Both the position numbers and the translations under genes were made by a program. This document shows, piece by piece, positions 16,923-25,968 of a stretch of 64,000 nucleotides of DNA. Position 1 is the stretch's first letter. Each line of letters starts with the position of its first letter. The stretch covers positions 3,906,001-3,970,000 of the forward strand of contig NZ_RKHO01000001.1 of assembly GCF_003752505.1 (NCBI RefSeq). The letters are read 5' to 3'. Below the pieces are notes generated by a model. That model was not told the origin of the DNA and ran no database searches. It saw nothing but the letters and a program-made list of their open reading frames with translations. Origin of the DNA: Nocardioides aurantiacus (GTDB lineage Bacteria; Actinomycetota; Actinomycetes; Propionibacteriales; Nocardioidaceae).

Positions 16923-18670
16923 GGGGTCGGCACCGGGTCCTCGGTCGGGCTCGGCTCCTCGGTGGGCGTCGAGGTCTCGCTCGGCGTGGGCGTGGGCGTC
17001 GGGGTGGGGGTCGGACGCTGGAAGGTCGAGACCACGATCGTCACGGTGCTGCCCGCCGACGCGTCCTGGCCGGCGGGGGGCGCCTGCTGCAGCACGGTGC
17101 CGCGCTCGGCCTCGGTCGTGGAGTCGTTGACCACCGAGACCTCGAACCCGGCCGCCTCGATGCGGCGGCGCGCCTCGGCCTCGGCGAGCCCGACGACCTC
17201 GGGCACCTGCTCGGGCCCGTCGGACCAGAACAGCGTCACCCGGGAGTCCTCGGCGACGTCGGTGCCGGCGGGGGGCTGCATCTCCACGACGCGGTCGGCG
17301 GGCTCGTCGGAGCCGCGCTCGCTCAGCACGACGCGTACCCCCTCGGCCCGCAGCGCGTCGGCCGCCTCGTTCTTGTCGTCGCCGACGACGTCGGGCAGCG
17401 TGATCTGGGGCGGGCCGAGCGAGACCTGGAAGTCGACCGCCGACCCGGCGTCGCGCTGGTCGCTGGCCTGGGGGTCCTGGGAGATCACCCGACCGCGGGC
17501 GACCTGCTCGCTCTCGGACCGGGTCACCTCGCCGACCTCGAGCCCGGCCTGGGTGATGGTGCGCTCGGCCTGCTGCCGGGTCATCCCGGTCACGCTCGGC
17601 ACCGGCACCTGCTCGGGGCCGGTGTCGGCGAGGCGGGGCAGCAGCAGCACGCCGGCGACGATCGCCGCGAGCAGGGCGAGCAGCCCGAGGACCAGCGGCC
17701 AGCGGCGCTTGCGCTCCGGCGCCTCGTCGTCGTCCTGCTGCTGGGTGGTGACGCGGGTGGCCGGCCCGGCCGTGGGGAGGTACGTCGTGGCGGCGGCCGC
17801 CACCGCCGGGGCCTCGACCGGCTTCCCGGCGAGGTAGCGGTCGATGTCGTCCTTCATCGCCGCCGCGCTCGGGTAGCGCTCGTCGAGGTCCTTGGCCAGC
17901 GACTTCATCACGATGGCGTCGATCTCGGGGGTGAGGTCCTCGTCCAGCGCCGACGGCGGCTGGGCCTGCTCGCGGACGTGCTGGTAGGCCACGGACACCG
18001 GGCTGTCGCCGACGAACGGCGGCCGGCCGGTGAGCAGCTCGTAGAGCAGGCAGCCGGTGGAGTAGACGTCGGAGCGGGAGTCGACGCTCTCGCCGCGGGC
18101 CTGCTCGGGGGAGAGGTACTGCGCCGTGCCGACGACCGCGGCGGTCTGCGTCATCGTCGAGGAGGCGTCGCTGACGGCCCGGGCGATGCCGAAGTCCATC
18201 ACCTTGACGTTGCCGGCCGGGGTCAGCATCACGTTGCCGGGCTTGATGTCGCGGTGGATGATGCCGGCACGGTGGCTGTAGTCGAGCGCCCGCAGCACGC
18301 CGGAGGTGATCTCCAGGGCCCGCTCGGGCAGGATCTTGCGGCCGTCGCGCACCACGTCGCGCAGGGTGCGGCCGGCGACGTACTCCATGACGATGTAGGG
18401 CTGGGCGACGTTGCTGCCGTCGGTGGCCATCTCCTCGCCGGTGTCGTAGACCGACACGATCGAGGGGTCGTTGAGGGACGCGGCGGACTGCGCCTCGCGG
18501 CGGAAGCGGGCCTGGAAGGTGGAGTCGCTGGCCAGGTCGGTGCGCAGCCGCTTGATCGCGACCGTGCGGCCCAGGCGCACGTCGGTGCCCTTGCGGACCT
18601 CGGCCATGCCGCCGCGGCCGAGGAGCTCCCCGACCTCGTAGCGACCGCCGATGCGGTGCGGTTGCGTCAT
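16919..18670 (-). CDS. pknB: Ser/Thr protein kinase PknB with three PASTA domains
   Basis: This 583-residue receptor kinase controls cell growth and peptidoglycan synthesis. The cytoplasmic kinase domain (11-275) has Lys40, catalytic Asp141 in HRDIKPGN and Asp159 in DFG. The activation-loop threonines are at 172, 174 and 176. One membrane helix spans about 325-346. Three PASTA repeats, which bind muropeptides in relatives, cover about 354-553. A Pro/Thr-rich tail (555-583) follows; mycobacterial PknB has four PASTA units and no such tail. Six bases separate it from pknA, so it ends the fhaA-to-pknB operon. Confidence 0.96.
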   Translation of the reverse strand: MTQPHRIGGRYEVGELLGRGGMAEVRKGTDVRLGRTVAIKRLRTDLASDSTFQARFRREAQSAASLNDPSIVSVYDTGEEMATDGSNVAQPYIVMEYVAGRTLRDVVRDGRKILPERALEITSGVLRALDYSHRAGIIHRDIKPGNVMLTPAGNVKVMDFGIARAVSDASSTMTQTAAVVGTAQYLSPEQARGESVDSRSDVYSTGCLLYELLTGRPPFVGDSPVSVAYQHVREQAQPPSALDEDLTPEIDAIVMKSLAKDLDERYPSAAAMKDDIDRYLAGKPVEAPAVAAAATTYLPTAGPATRVTTQQQDDDEAPERKRRWPLVLGLLALLAAIVAGVLLLPRLADTGPEQVPVPSVTGMTRQQAERTITQAGLEVGEVTRSESEQVARGRVISQDPQASDQRDAGSAVDFQVSLGPPQITLPDVVGDDKNEAADALRAEGVRVVLSERGSDEPADRVVEMQPPAGTDVAEDSRVTLFWSDGPEQVPEVVGLAEAEARRRIEAAGFEVSVVNDSTTEAERGTVLQQAPPAGQDASAGSTVTIVVSTFQRPTPTPTPTPTPSETSTPTEEPSPTEDPVPTP

Positions 18671-18676
18671 CCGGGC

Positions 18677-20146
18677 TCAGTCCCCCTTCTTGTCGGGCTT
18701 CACCGTGTCGTCGGGCTTGCCCGGACCCTCGTCGTCGCCCTCGTCGTTGCCGTTCCCGTTGCCGCTGTTGCCGGGGTCGACCGGCTCCTCGGTGGAGGTC
18801 TCCGACGGTGTCGGGGTGGGGCTGGGCGCCGGCGGCGCGCCGAGGACGTCGAGGGTGATGGTCTCGCCCTCCTCCACGTCGCCGGTGGGCGAGAGCGAGG
18901 TGACGTCGCCCTCGTCGCCCTGGTCGCCGCTGCCGTCGTTCGGGACCGGGCGCGTCGTGGTCTCCAGGCCCAGGTCGGCCAGCGCCGACTCGACCTCGCC
19001 GACGGGACGGCCGACGAAGTCGTCGGGGTCGAGGCTGACCGTGGGGGTCGCCTCGGCGGTCTCGCTCGGGGTGGCGCTCGCCGAGGGGGTCGGCGCGGGG
19101 TCGTCCCCGGCCGCGGTGTCGGTGTCGTCGGCCCACGGGCGGGTCAGCAGCAGCACGACCAGCAGCAGCGCCAGCAGCCCCGCCACGGCGTACGCCGCCC
19201 ACGGGGTACGGCGCTCGCGGTCGTCGTCCCGCGGGGGCGGGACGGCGGCGGCGACCGGCGTGACGCGGGTGGGCCGTGTGGCCGGGCCGGGCGCCACGGC
19301 CGTCATCACCCGGGTCGGCTCGGGTCCCGTCGGCACGCCGCCGTGGGCGGCCTCGCGCAGCGCCCGGGCGATCTCGGCGCCGTCGGCGTAGCGCTCGGCG
19401 GGGTCCTTGGCCAGGGCGCGGTAGGTCACCGCGGCGAGCCCGGCCGGGACGCCGGCCGGCAGCTCGGGGACGTCGTCGCGCAGGTGGGCCATGGCCAGGC
19501 CGACTGCGGTGTCGGCGGCGAAGGGCCGCTGCCCGGCGAGGCACTCGAAGAGCACCACGCCGAGGGCGTAGACGTCGCTGGCCGCGGTCGCGGGCTTGCC
19601 GGACGCCTGCTCGGGGGAGAGGTAGTGGGGGGTGCCGATGATCTCGCCGGTGCGGGTGATGGCTGCGTCGCCGGTGGCACGGGCGATGCCGAAGTCGGTG
19701 ATCTTGACCCGGCCCTGCGGGGTGACCAGCAGGTTGGCGGGCTTGACGTCGCGGTGCACCACACCGGCCGCGTGGGCCACGGCCAGCGCCTCGGCGACCT
19801 GGAGCACCAGCTCGCGGGCCCGCTCGGGGTCCAGCGCCCGGCCGCCGGAGACGAGCTCGGAGAGCGGCTTGCCGTCGACCAGCTCCATGACGAGGTACGG
19901 CGACCCGTCGGACCCCTCGGTCGCGAAGTCGAAGACCGAGGCGATGCCGGGGTGGTGCAGCGCGGCGGCGTTGCGGGCCTCGGTGGAGAAGCGGGAGCGG
20001 AAGCCGGCGTCCGCGGCGTACTCGGCCTTGAGGACCTTGAGCGCGACGTCGCGACCCAGGACGGTGTCGTGGGCGGCCCAGACCTCGCCCATGCCGCCGG
20101 TGGCGATCCGGTGTCGGCGCTCGTAGCGCTCGGCCTGCTCGCTCAC
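18677..20146 (-). CDS. pknA: Ser/Thr protein kinase PknA
   Basis: This 489-residue kinase has Lys37, Asp133 in HRDVKPAN, Asp151 in DFG and an activation loop with threonines near 164 and 166. A membrane helix (about 316-336) is followed by one PASTA-like segment (about 370-430). The tail is very acidic and low in complexity (Gly/Asn/Asp/Lys-rich to 489). PknA in M. tuberculosis lacks a PASTA domain, so the extracellular unit is a difference. The GTG start overlaps the pbpA stop (GTGA). Confidence 0.93.
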   Translation of the reverse strand: MSEQAERYERRHRIATGGMGEVWAAHDTVLGRDVALKVLKAEYAADAGFRSRFSTEARNAAALHHPGIASVFDFATEGSDGSPYLVMELVDGKPLSELVSGGRALDPERARELVLQVAEALAVAHAAGVVHRDVKPANLLVTPQGRVKITDFGIARATGDAAITRTGEIIGTPHYLSPEQASGKPATAASDVYALGVVLFECLAGQRPFAADTAVGLAMAHLRDDVPELPAGVPAGLAAVTYRALAKDPAERYADGAEIARALREAAHGGVPTGPEPTRVMTAVAPGPATRPTRVTPVAAAVPPPRDDDRERRTPWAAYAVAGLLALLLVVLLLTRPWADDTDTAAGDDPAPTPSASATPSETAEATPTVSLDPDDFVGRPVGEVESALADLGLETTTRPVPNDGSGDQGDEGDVTSLSPTGDVEEGETITLDVLGAPPAPSPTPTPSETSTEEPVDPGNSGNGNGNDEGDDEGPGKPDDTVKPDKKGD

Positions 20147-21636
20147 CGGCCGACCACCGCCTCCATCACCGCACGCGCCACGGGGGCGGCGAGGCCCGAC
20201 CCGGAGATCTCGTTGCGCTCCACGCCGGCGTCCTGCACCAGGACGGCGACGGCGACCGAGGGCGTCTGCGCCGGGGCGAGCGAGACGAACCAGGCGTACG
20301 GCGGCCGGTCGGGCGCGCTCTGGGCGGTGCCGGTCTTGCCGCCGACCTCGACGCCGGGGATCGCGGCGGTGCCGGCGGTGCCGTTCTCCACCACCGAGAC
20401 CATCATCTGGCGCAGGTCGCGGGCCGACGCGGCGTCCATCGCGGGCTGGTCGGGCATCTCCTCGGGCTCGGTGCGCTCGATGGTCTCCAGCTTGGGCGAG
20501 AGCGTCTCGTCGACGAGGTAGGGCCGCATCACGGTGCCGTCGTTGGCGATGCCGGCCGCGACCATGGCCATCTGCAGCGGGGTGGCGGCGACGTCGTACT
20601 GGCCGATGGCCGAGAGCGCGGTCTGCGGCTCGTCGGGGTCCTCGGGGAAGCGGCTGACCGCCTGGCGGGTCAGGGCGTCGTCGAGGTCGTCGAAGGTGCG
20701 GGTGCCGAACCCGAACTTCTCGGCCTGCTCGCGCAGCGCGTCGGCGCCGACGTCCATGCCCACCTGGCCGAAGGAGACGTTGCAGGAGACCTCGAGCGCG
20801 CGGGTCAGCGTGATCTCCTCGCCCCCGCAGGAGCCGCCGCCGTCGTTGATCAGGTCGGTGCTGGTCTGCGGCAGGTCGAGCCGGGCGCCGCCCGGCACCC
20901 GCGTCTCGGGGTCGAAGTCGCCGGACTCCAGGGCGGCCGCCGCCGTGACCAGCTTGAAGGTCGAGCCCGGGGGCAGCACCCCCTCGATCGCCTTGTTGTT
21001 CAGGGCCGAGGCGCCGCCGCCCTCGAGCAGCCGGGTCTTGTACTGACCGGCGGCGCTGAAGTCGTGGGTGGCGAGCCGGTTGGGGTCGAAGGTCGGGTTG
21101 GAGACCATCGCCAGGATCTTGCCGGTGCTGGGCTCGAGGGCCACGACGGAGCCCTGCACGTCGTCGCCGAGGGCCCGCAGCCCGTCGTACGCCGCCCGCT
21201 GGGCCTGCGGGTCGATGGTCAGGCTGACGCTGCCGCCCTTGGGGTCCTCGTTGTCGGCGAGGTCGACGACGCGGTTGACGAAGAGGGCGGAGTCGCTGCC
21301 CGACAGGATGGAGTTCTGGGTCGCCTCCACGCCGCCGAGGCCGTTGTCGCGGGTGAAGTAGCCGGTGAGGTGGGCGTACTGCAGCGCGCGGGGGTAGGTG
21401 CGCTGGAACGCGTAGGCGTCGTCGGAGGGGTTGCTCTCGGCGACGGCTCGGCCGCGGACCAGGATCGAGCCGCGCTCGCGGGCGAACTCGGCGTCGCGCA
21501 CCCGGATGTTGTCGGGGTGCTTGGACAGCGAGGTGAGGTCGTCGGCCTGCCAGTACTGCACGTAGGTGGCGTTGACGAGCAGCGCCGCGAAGAGCAGCAG
21601 GCAGCCCACGGACATGGTGCGGATGGGGCGGTTCAC
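20143..21636 (-). CDS. pbpA: Class B penicillin-binding protein (PbpA)
   Basis: This 497-residue monofunctional transpeptidase has one N-terminal anchor helix (8-24), a dimerisation region and the catalytic domain. The active-site serine is Ser225 in GSTFK, with SCN at 284-286 and KTG at 434-436, so all three penicillin-binding motifs are intact. GTG 21636 overlaps the rodA stop. It is adjacent to rodA, and such PBP/SEDS pairs act together to polymerise and cross-link peptidoglycan. Confidence 0.95.
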   Translation of the reverse strand: MNRPIRTMSVGCLLLFAALLVNATYVQYWQADDLTSLSKHPDNIRVRDAEFARERGSILVRGRAVAESNPSDDAYAFQRTYPRALQYAHLTGYFTRDNGLGGVEATQNSILSGSDSALFVNRVVDLADNEDPKGGSVSLTIDPQAQRAAYDGLRALGDDVQGSVVALEPSTGKILAMVSNPTFDPNRLATHDFSAAGQYKTRLLEGGGASALNNKAIEGVLPPGSTFKLVTAAAALESGDFDPETRVPGGARLDLPQTSTDLINDGGGSCGGEEITLTRALEVSCNVSFGQVGMDVGADALREQAEKFGFGTRTFDDLDDALTRQAVSRFPEDPDEPQTALSAIGQYDVAATPLQMAMVAAGIANDGTVMRPYLVDETLSPKLETIERTEPEEMPDQPAMDAASARDLRQMMVSVVENGTAGTAAIPGVEVGGKTGTAQSAPDRPPYAWFVSLAPAQTPSVAVAVLVQDAGVERNEISGSGLAAPVARAVMEAVVGR

Positions 21637-23042
21637 CGCAGGTTCACCACCTGGGTCGCGTCGGAGTCGAGGTCGTCGTCGTCGCTCACCAGCTCGGGCG
21701 GGGGACGGCGGGCCTGGTCGGAGATGCGTAGCAGCAGCGCCACGATGGCCCAGTTGGCCACCAGGCTGGAGCCGCCCTGGGACAGGAACGGCGTGGTGAG
21801 GCCGGTCAGCGGGATCAGCCGGGTGACGCCGCCGATGACGACGAACACCTGGAGGGCGAGGACCACGCCCAGGCCGGTGGCCATCAGCTTGCCGAAGTTG
21901 TCGCGGCAGATCAGCGCGGTGCGCAGGGCGCGCTCCACGAGGATGCCGTAGAGCAGGATGATCGCCATCACGCCGGTCAGCCCGAGCTCCTCGCCCATCG
22001 AGGCGATGATGAAGTCGGAGAAGCCCAGCGGCGTGATCTGCGGCTGGCCCTGGCCCAGCCCACGGCCCACGAGCCCGCCCCAGCCCATGCCGTAGAGGCC
22101 CTGGACCAGCTGGTAGGCGTTGACGTCGGGGTCGAACGGGTCCAGCCAGGCGGCGACGCGCGCCTGCACGTGGCCCAGCGAGAGGTAGCCGAGGTAGGCA
22201 CCGACGGCGAACATCGAGCCGCCGACCACCAGCCAGCCCGGCCGCTCGGTGGCGACGTAGAGCATGGTCAGGAACAGGCCGAAGAACAGCAGCGAGGAGC
22301 CGAGGTCGCGCTGGAAGACCAGGATGCCCAGCGAGACCAGCCACATCCCGAGGATCGGGCCGAGGTCGCGGCCGCGGGGCAGGTCGACGAACAGCAGCCG
22401 CCGCCCGGCCAGGGCGAGGGCGTCTCGGTGCAGCACGAGGTAGCCGGCGAAGGCCACGACCAGCAGCACCTTGGCCACCTCGCCGGGCTGGAAGCTCAGC
22501 GGGCCGATGCCGATCCAGATCCGGGAGCCGTTGATGGTGCGCCCCAGCCCGGGCACCAGGGGGAGCAGCAGCAGCACGATGGCGGCCAGCCCGGCGGTGT
22601 AGGTGAACGCCTGCAGCCGGCGGTGGTCGCGCAGCACGACCAGCACCGTCGCGAACAGGATCGCGCCGAGCGTCATCCAGACCAGCTGGGTGGAGGCGAA
22701 GGCGGCGGCGTCGGGGTTGCGGGCCTGCCGGCCGAGGTCGATGCGGTGGATCATCGCCAGGCCGAGCCCGTTGAGGGCTCCCACGATGGGGAGCAGCACC
22801 GGATCGGCGTACGCCGCGAACCGGCGGAGCACGACGTGGCAGCCGAGCAGCAGCACCGTGAGCCACAGCCCGTGGGTCAGCAGGTCGACCGGCAGGGTGC
22901 CGTCGACGCCCAGGCCCACCGCGGCGTAGGCGCCGACGCCGACGACGAGGCTGAGCAGCAGCAGCACCAGCTCGGCACCGCGTCGGCGACGGTGCACGAA
23001 CCCGGTGCCGCGCGAGGCGGCCGACAGGCCGGGGCTACTCAT
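21633..23042 (-). CDS. rodA: SEDS-family peptidoglycan glycosyltransferase RodA/FtsW
   Basis: This 469-residue protein has 10-12 membrane helices. It carries SEDS motifs such as INGSRIWIGIGPLSFQPGEVAK (shared lipid II site), FQRDLGSSLLFF, the GLGQGQ loop, ASMGEELGLTG and PFLSQGGSSL. SEDS proteins polymerise lipid II and need a class B PBP partner, here PbpA. A short acidic cytoplasmic tail (DDDDLDSD) follows. The start overlaps the pstP end by eight bases. Confidence 0.95.
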   Translation of the reverse strand: MSSPGLSAASRGTGFVHRRRRGAELVLLLLSLVVGVGAYAAVGLGVDGTLPVDLLTHGLWLTVLLLGCHVVLRRFAAYADPVLLPIVGALNGLGLAMIHRIDLGRQARNPDAAAFASTQLVWMTLGAILFATVLVVLRDHRRLQAFTYTAGLAAIVLLLLPLVPGLGRTINGSRIWIGIGPLSFQPGEVAKVLLVVAFAGYLVLHRDALALAGRRLLFVDLPRGRDLGPILGMWLVSLGILVFQRDLGSSLLFFGLFLTMLYVATERPGWLVVGGSMFAVGAYLGYLSLGHVQARVAAWLDPFDPDVNAYQLVQGLYGMGWGGLVGRGLGQGQPQITPLGFSDFIIASMGEELGLTGVMAIILLYGILVERALRTALICRDNFGKLMATGLGVVLALQVFVVIGGVTRLIPLTGLTTPFLSQGGSSLVANWAIVALLLRISDQARRPPPELVSDDDDLDSDATQVVNLR

Positions 23043-24438
23043 CGGCCTCGGTGCACAGCGCCGACGTGGTGGGGCTGGACGGGGGGCTGGACGAGGCGGA
23101 CGGGGTGGGCGAGGCGGACGCGCTCGGGCCGGTCGAGGGGCTCGCGCTGGGCTGCGCCGGCTCGGGGCAGGTGACCCGTCGCTCCAGGCGCTGCACGATG
23201 TCGCGGGCGTCGGCCAGGCTGCTGGCGCTGATGCCCTCGCTGACCTCGCGGGCGTAGGCGTCGGGCAGGTCGGTCAGCCGCAGCTCGCTGGGCTCCTCGA
23301 CGCGGTGGGTGGTCAGTCCGGGCACGTCGGCCTCGATGCCGCGGAAGATGGCGACGGTCTCGGCGTCGTCGCCGACGTAGTACTGGTCCTGGGTCCAGCG
23401 GTAGGCCGCCACGGCGATCAGCCCCACGGCGAGCAGCAGCACCAGGGCGAGCAGGGTGCGTCGGGCCCAGGTGAACCGCTTGGGCGGCCGCGGGGCGTAG
23501 CGCGCCTCCTCGGGGTCGAGGTCGTCGTCCGCCGCGGCGGGACGGGCGGAGCCCCGGCGGGCCTCGACGGCCATAGGAGCGGTGTCGCCGACCGGTTCGA
23601 GCTCGCCGGTGTCGCGTGCGCCGGCGATCCGGCCGCCGGGGCCGCGGCTGCGAGCCCCCTCGGCCGCGGCTCCGACCAGCATCGGCCCGGTCGTGGCCGC
23701 CGCGGAGGTCTCCGGGTCGTCGACCGCGTCGTCGTCGACGAGGTCGGCCACCACGACGGTGACGTTGTCGGAGCTGCCGGCGTCCAGCGACCGGTCGACC
23801 AGGGAGTACGCCGCGCTGTCGGGCGTGCCCTCGGCCAGGATCCGGGTCAGCTGCTCGTCGGTGAGCACCCCCGACGCCCCGTCGGAGCAGAGCAGGATCC
23901 GGTCGCCGGGGGCGACCTCGAGGGTGAACACGTCGGGCTCGGGCTCGTGCACGCCGTCGACGGCCCGCAGGATCAGGTTGCGGTGCGGGTGGACCCGCGC
24001 CTCGTCCTCGGTGATGCGGCCCTCGTCGACCAGGCTCTGCACGAAGGTGTGGTCGGTGGTGAGCTGGGCCAGGGTGCCGTCGCGCAGCAGGTAGCCGCGG
24101 CTGTCGCCGACGTGGCCGACCGCGATCCGGTCGCCGTCCAGCACCAGGGCGGTCACCGTGGTGCTGGTGCCCTCCAGCGACGGGTCGGCGGCCACCAGCT
24201 CGGCGATCCGGTCGTGGCTGAGGTGGATGGCGCCGGCCAGGGCGCCGAGCACGTCGTTGCCCGGCGGGGTGTCCAGGCGCCGCAGCACCTCGACGGTCTC
24301 GGCACTGGCCACGTCGCCGCGCGCCGAGCCGCCCACGCCGTCGGCGACGACGAGCAGGTGGGGGCCGGCGTACCCGGAGTCCTGGTTGTCCTTGCGCACC
24401 CTCCCGACGTCGGAGAACGCGGCGTAGCGCAGCCTCAT
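23035..24438 (-). CDS. pstP: PP2C-family Ser/Thr phosphatase PstP
   Basis: This 467-residue phosphatase reverses PknA/PknB phosphorylation. The PPM catalytic domain (1-240) has RKDNQD, VVADGVGG, HVGDSR, LLCSDG and SSDNVTVVV, which hold the metal-binding aspartates. A linker leads to one membrane helix (about 317-337). The extracellular part ends in a Ser/Pro-rich tail. ATG 24438 is chosen because the conserved start is MRLRYAAFSDVGRVR; it lies 7 bases after fhaB. Confidence 0.95.
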   Translation of the reverse strand: MRLRYAAFSDVGRVRKDNQDSGYAGPHLLVVADGVGGSARGDVASAETVEVLRRLDTPPGNDVLGALAGAIHLSHDRIAELVAADPSLEGTSTTVTALVLDGDRIAVGHVGDSRGYLLRDGTLAQLTTDHTFVQSLVDEGRITEDEARVHPHRNLILRAVDGVHEPEPDVFTLEVAPGDRILLCSDGASGVLTDEQLTRILAEGTPDSAAYSLVDRSLDAGSSDNVTVVVADLVDDDAVDDPETSAAATTGPMLVGAAAEGARSRGPGGRIAGARDTGELEPVGDTAPMAVEARRGSARPAAADDDLDPEEARYAPRPPKRFTWARRTLLALVLLLAVGLIAVAAYRWTQDQYYVGDDAETVAIFRGIEADVPGLTTHRVEEPSELRLTDLPDAYAREVSEGISASSLADARDIVQRLERRVTCPEPAQPSASPSTGPSASASPTPSASSSPPSSPTTSALCTEADE

Positions 24439-24445
24439 CGACGAC

Positions 24446-24943
24446 TCACTTGCGCAGCTCCAGCACGGTCTTGCCGATGCGGACACGGGTGCCGAGCTGG
24501 ATCGCGGTGGGCTGGGTGATGCGGCTGGTGCCGACGTAGGTGCCGTTGGTGGAGCCGAGGTCCTCGACGTACCACTGCTCGCCGGAGCTGGCGATGCGCG
24601 CGTGGCGGGTGGAGGCGTAGTCGTCGTCGAGTCGGATGGCGGCGTCGGTGCCGCGCCCGATCAGCAGCGGGGCGTCCTCCAGGGAGACCGTCTCGCCCTG
24701 GTTGCCGCCCTCGACGATGACGACCTGGGTCGGCGCCCCGCGCCGCGCCTTGGCCGGCTTGGAGCGCGCGCGCCTCTCCGACCGCTTGTCGGGGCGCTGC
24801 GGCCGGCCGCCGCCGCGGGCGCCCTCGCGCGCGACCCGGGCCCCGAACATGTCGGAGCGGATCACCGAGATGCACGAGAGCACCAGGATCCACAGGATCG
24901 CGAGGTAGGCGAAGCGGATCAGGACGAGAGTCAGCTCGGACAA
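24446..24943 (-). CDS. fhaB: FHA-domain protein FhaB (FipA)
   Basis: This 165-residue protein has an N-terminal membrane helix (about 5-27), a basic linker, and a phosphothreonine-binding FHA domain (about 88-160). The domain motifs are LIGRGTDAAIRL, TRHARI and DLGSTNGTYV. Homologues bind phosphorylated division proteins. Translation appears to start at TTG 24943, seven bases after fhaA, a weak start that may keep its level low. Confidence 0.93.
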   Translation of the reverse strand: MSELTLVLIRFAYLAILWILVLSCISVIRSDMFGARVAREGARGGGRPQRPDKRSERRARSKPAKARRGAPTQVVIVEGGNQGETVSLEDAPLLIGRGTDAAIRLDDDYASTRHARIASSGEQWYVEDLGSTNGTYVGTSRITQPTAIQLGTRVRIGKTVLELRK

Positions 24944-24950
24944 CTAGGGC

Positions 24951-25670
24951 TCATCCTTGTCGCAGCCGCAGGGACATGGTCGTGGTGCCGATCCTGATGG
25001 TGGCACCGTCGGTGAGCCTCGCCTGCTCGACGCGCTTGCCGTTGACCGACACACCGTTGGTGCTGCCCAGGTCGATCACCGAGACGCGCGGCTCGCCGTC
25101 GGGCTCCTGCGGCGCCTCCACCCGGATCTCGGCGTGCCGGCGCGAGACCCCCGGGTCGTCGATGCGCAGGTCGGCGTCGTTGCCCCGGCCCAGGACCAGC
25201 CCGGGCGGGGCGAGCGGCACCGCCTCGCCGTGGAGGAGCAGCGAGGCCGTGGCGCGGCGTACGGCGGTGGGGGTGGGGTCGCCGCCCGCCAGGCGGGAGC
25301 TGGAGTGGGAGGCGCTGCGGACCCGGAACCGCCCGGTGGTGAGGTCGTCGGCCTGCTCCAGGGTGATGGAGACGGGTCCGGTGAAGACGTAGGACTGGTC
25401 GGCGGCGTGCTCGCGCAGCATCTCGGTCAGCTCGCGGGTCAGCTGTGGGCCGAGCGCGTCGAGCCGCTCGTGGTCGGTGTCGGCCAGCTCGACGTGGAAG
25501 TCGTTGGGCACCAGCCGACGGTCCCGGCTGAGGATCTGGGCGGAGTTGTCGACCTCGCGGGCCAGCGCCGAGGCGATCTCGACCGGCTGCACGGCGCTGC
25601 GGAAGGTGCGGGCGAACACGCCGGAGACCAGCTGCTCGAGCTTGTTCTCGAAGCGTTGCAACGCACTCAT
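24951..25670 (-). CDS. fhaA: FHA-domain protein FhaA with DUF3662 domain
   Basis: This 239-residue protein begins with the DUF3662 domain (about 1-118, starting LQRFENKLEQLVSGVFARTF). It ends with an FHA domain (about 160-235) with LVLGRGNDADLRI, SRRHAEI and DLGSTNGVSV. In mycobacteria FhaA binds the phosphorylated MviN pseudokinase domain and affects wall synthesis. ATG 25670 has a GGAGAGGAG binding site. It is first in the seven-gene operon fhaA-fhaB-pstP-rodA-pbpA-pknA-pknB. Confidence 0.95.
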   Translation of the reverse strand: MSALQRFENKLEQLVSGVFARTFRSAVQPVEIASALAREVDNSAQILSRDRRLVPNDFHVELADTDHERLDALGPQLTRELTEMLREHAADQSYVFTGPVSITLEQADDLTTGRFRVRSASHSSSRLAGGDPTPTAVRRATASLLLHGEAVPLAPPGLVLGRGNDADLRIDDPGVSRRHAEIRVEAPQEPDGEPRVSVIDLGSTNGVSVNGKRVEQARLTDGATIRIGTTTMSLRLRQG

Positions 25671-25745
25671 GCTGACTCCTCTCCACCATGCTCGGGACGC
25701 GGAGGTGCGATCGTAGCGGGCCGGGTCGGCCCACCCGGGGCCGGT

Positions 25746-25775
25746 TTGGGCGGTGGGCCGCGCGTGGGATAACCT
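25746..25775 (+). promoter_or_regulatory. Putative promoter of tRNA-Leu
   Basis: TTGGGC (25746-25751) and TAACCT (25770-25775) are 18 bases apart and end 14 bases before the tRNA. The spacing to the tRNA is the same as for the tRNA-Ile promoter at 3578. Confidence 0.45.
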
Positions 25776-25789
25776 GACGCCTGCTTCAC

Positions 25790-25873
25790 GCGCGAGTGGC
25801 GGAATAGGCAGACGCGCACGGTTCAGGTCCGTGTGCCCGAAAGGGCGTGGGGGTTCAACTCCCCCCTCGCGCA
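25790..25873 (+). tRNA. leuT: tRNA-Leu (CAG)
   Basis: This is an 84-base class II tRNA. GCGCGAG (25790-25796) pairs with CTCGCGC (25866-25872), and A25873 is the discriminator. The anticodon CAG is at 25824-25826 within loop TTCAGGT closed by CACGG/CCGTG. The long variable arm is TGCCCGAAAGGGCG. A tRNA-Leu divergent from fhaA is also found in M. tuberculosis. Confidence 0.96.
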
Positions 25874-25892
25874 CCGTCTGCACCAACCAGCT

Positions 25893-25924
25893 GAGCCCCC
25901 GACCGGGTCACCGGTCGGGGGCTC
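25893..25924 (+). terminator. Strong hairpin terminator after tRNA-Leu
   Basis: A 14-bp perfect stem is formed by GAGCCCCCGACCGG (25893-25906) and its complement (25911-25924), with a GTCA loop. It lies 20 bases after the tRNA and ahead of a convergent gene, so it may act in both directions. Confidence 0.75.
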
Positions 25925-25968
25925 GACTGCTTCCGGGGACCCGGGCCCGGTGTGGCCGGGCGGCGTCC

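Noticed and set aside
15996-20521. Very long open frames on both strands across pknB/pknA (over 1100 and 1300 codons)
   Set aside because: They are Arg/Pro/Gly-rich or repetitive shadows of high-GC coding sequence; the real frames carry kinase, PASTA and PBP motifs.
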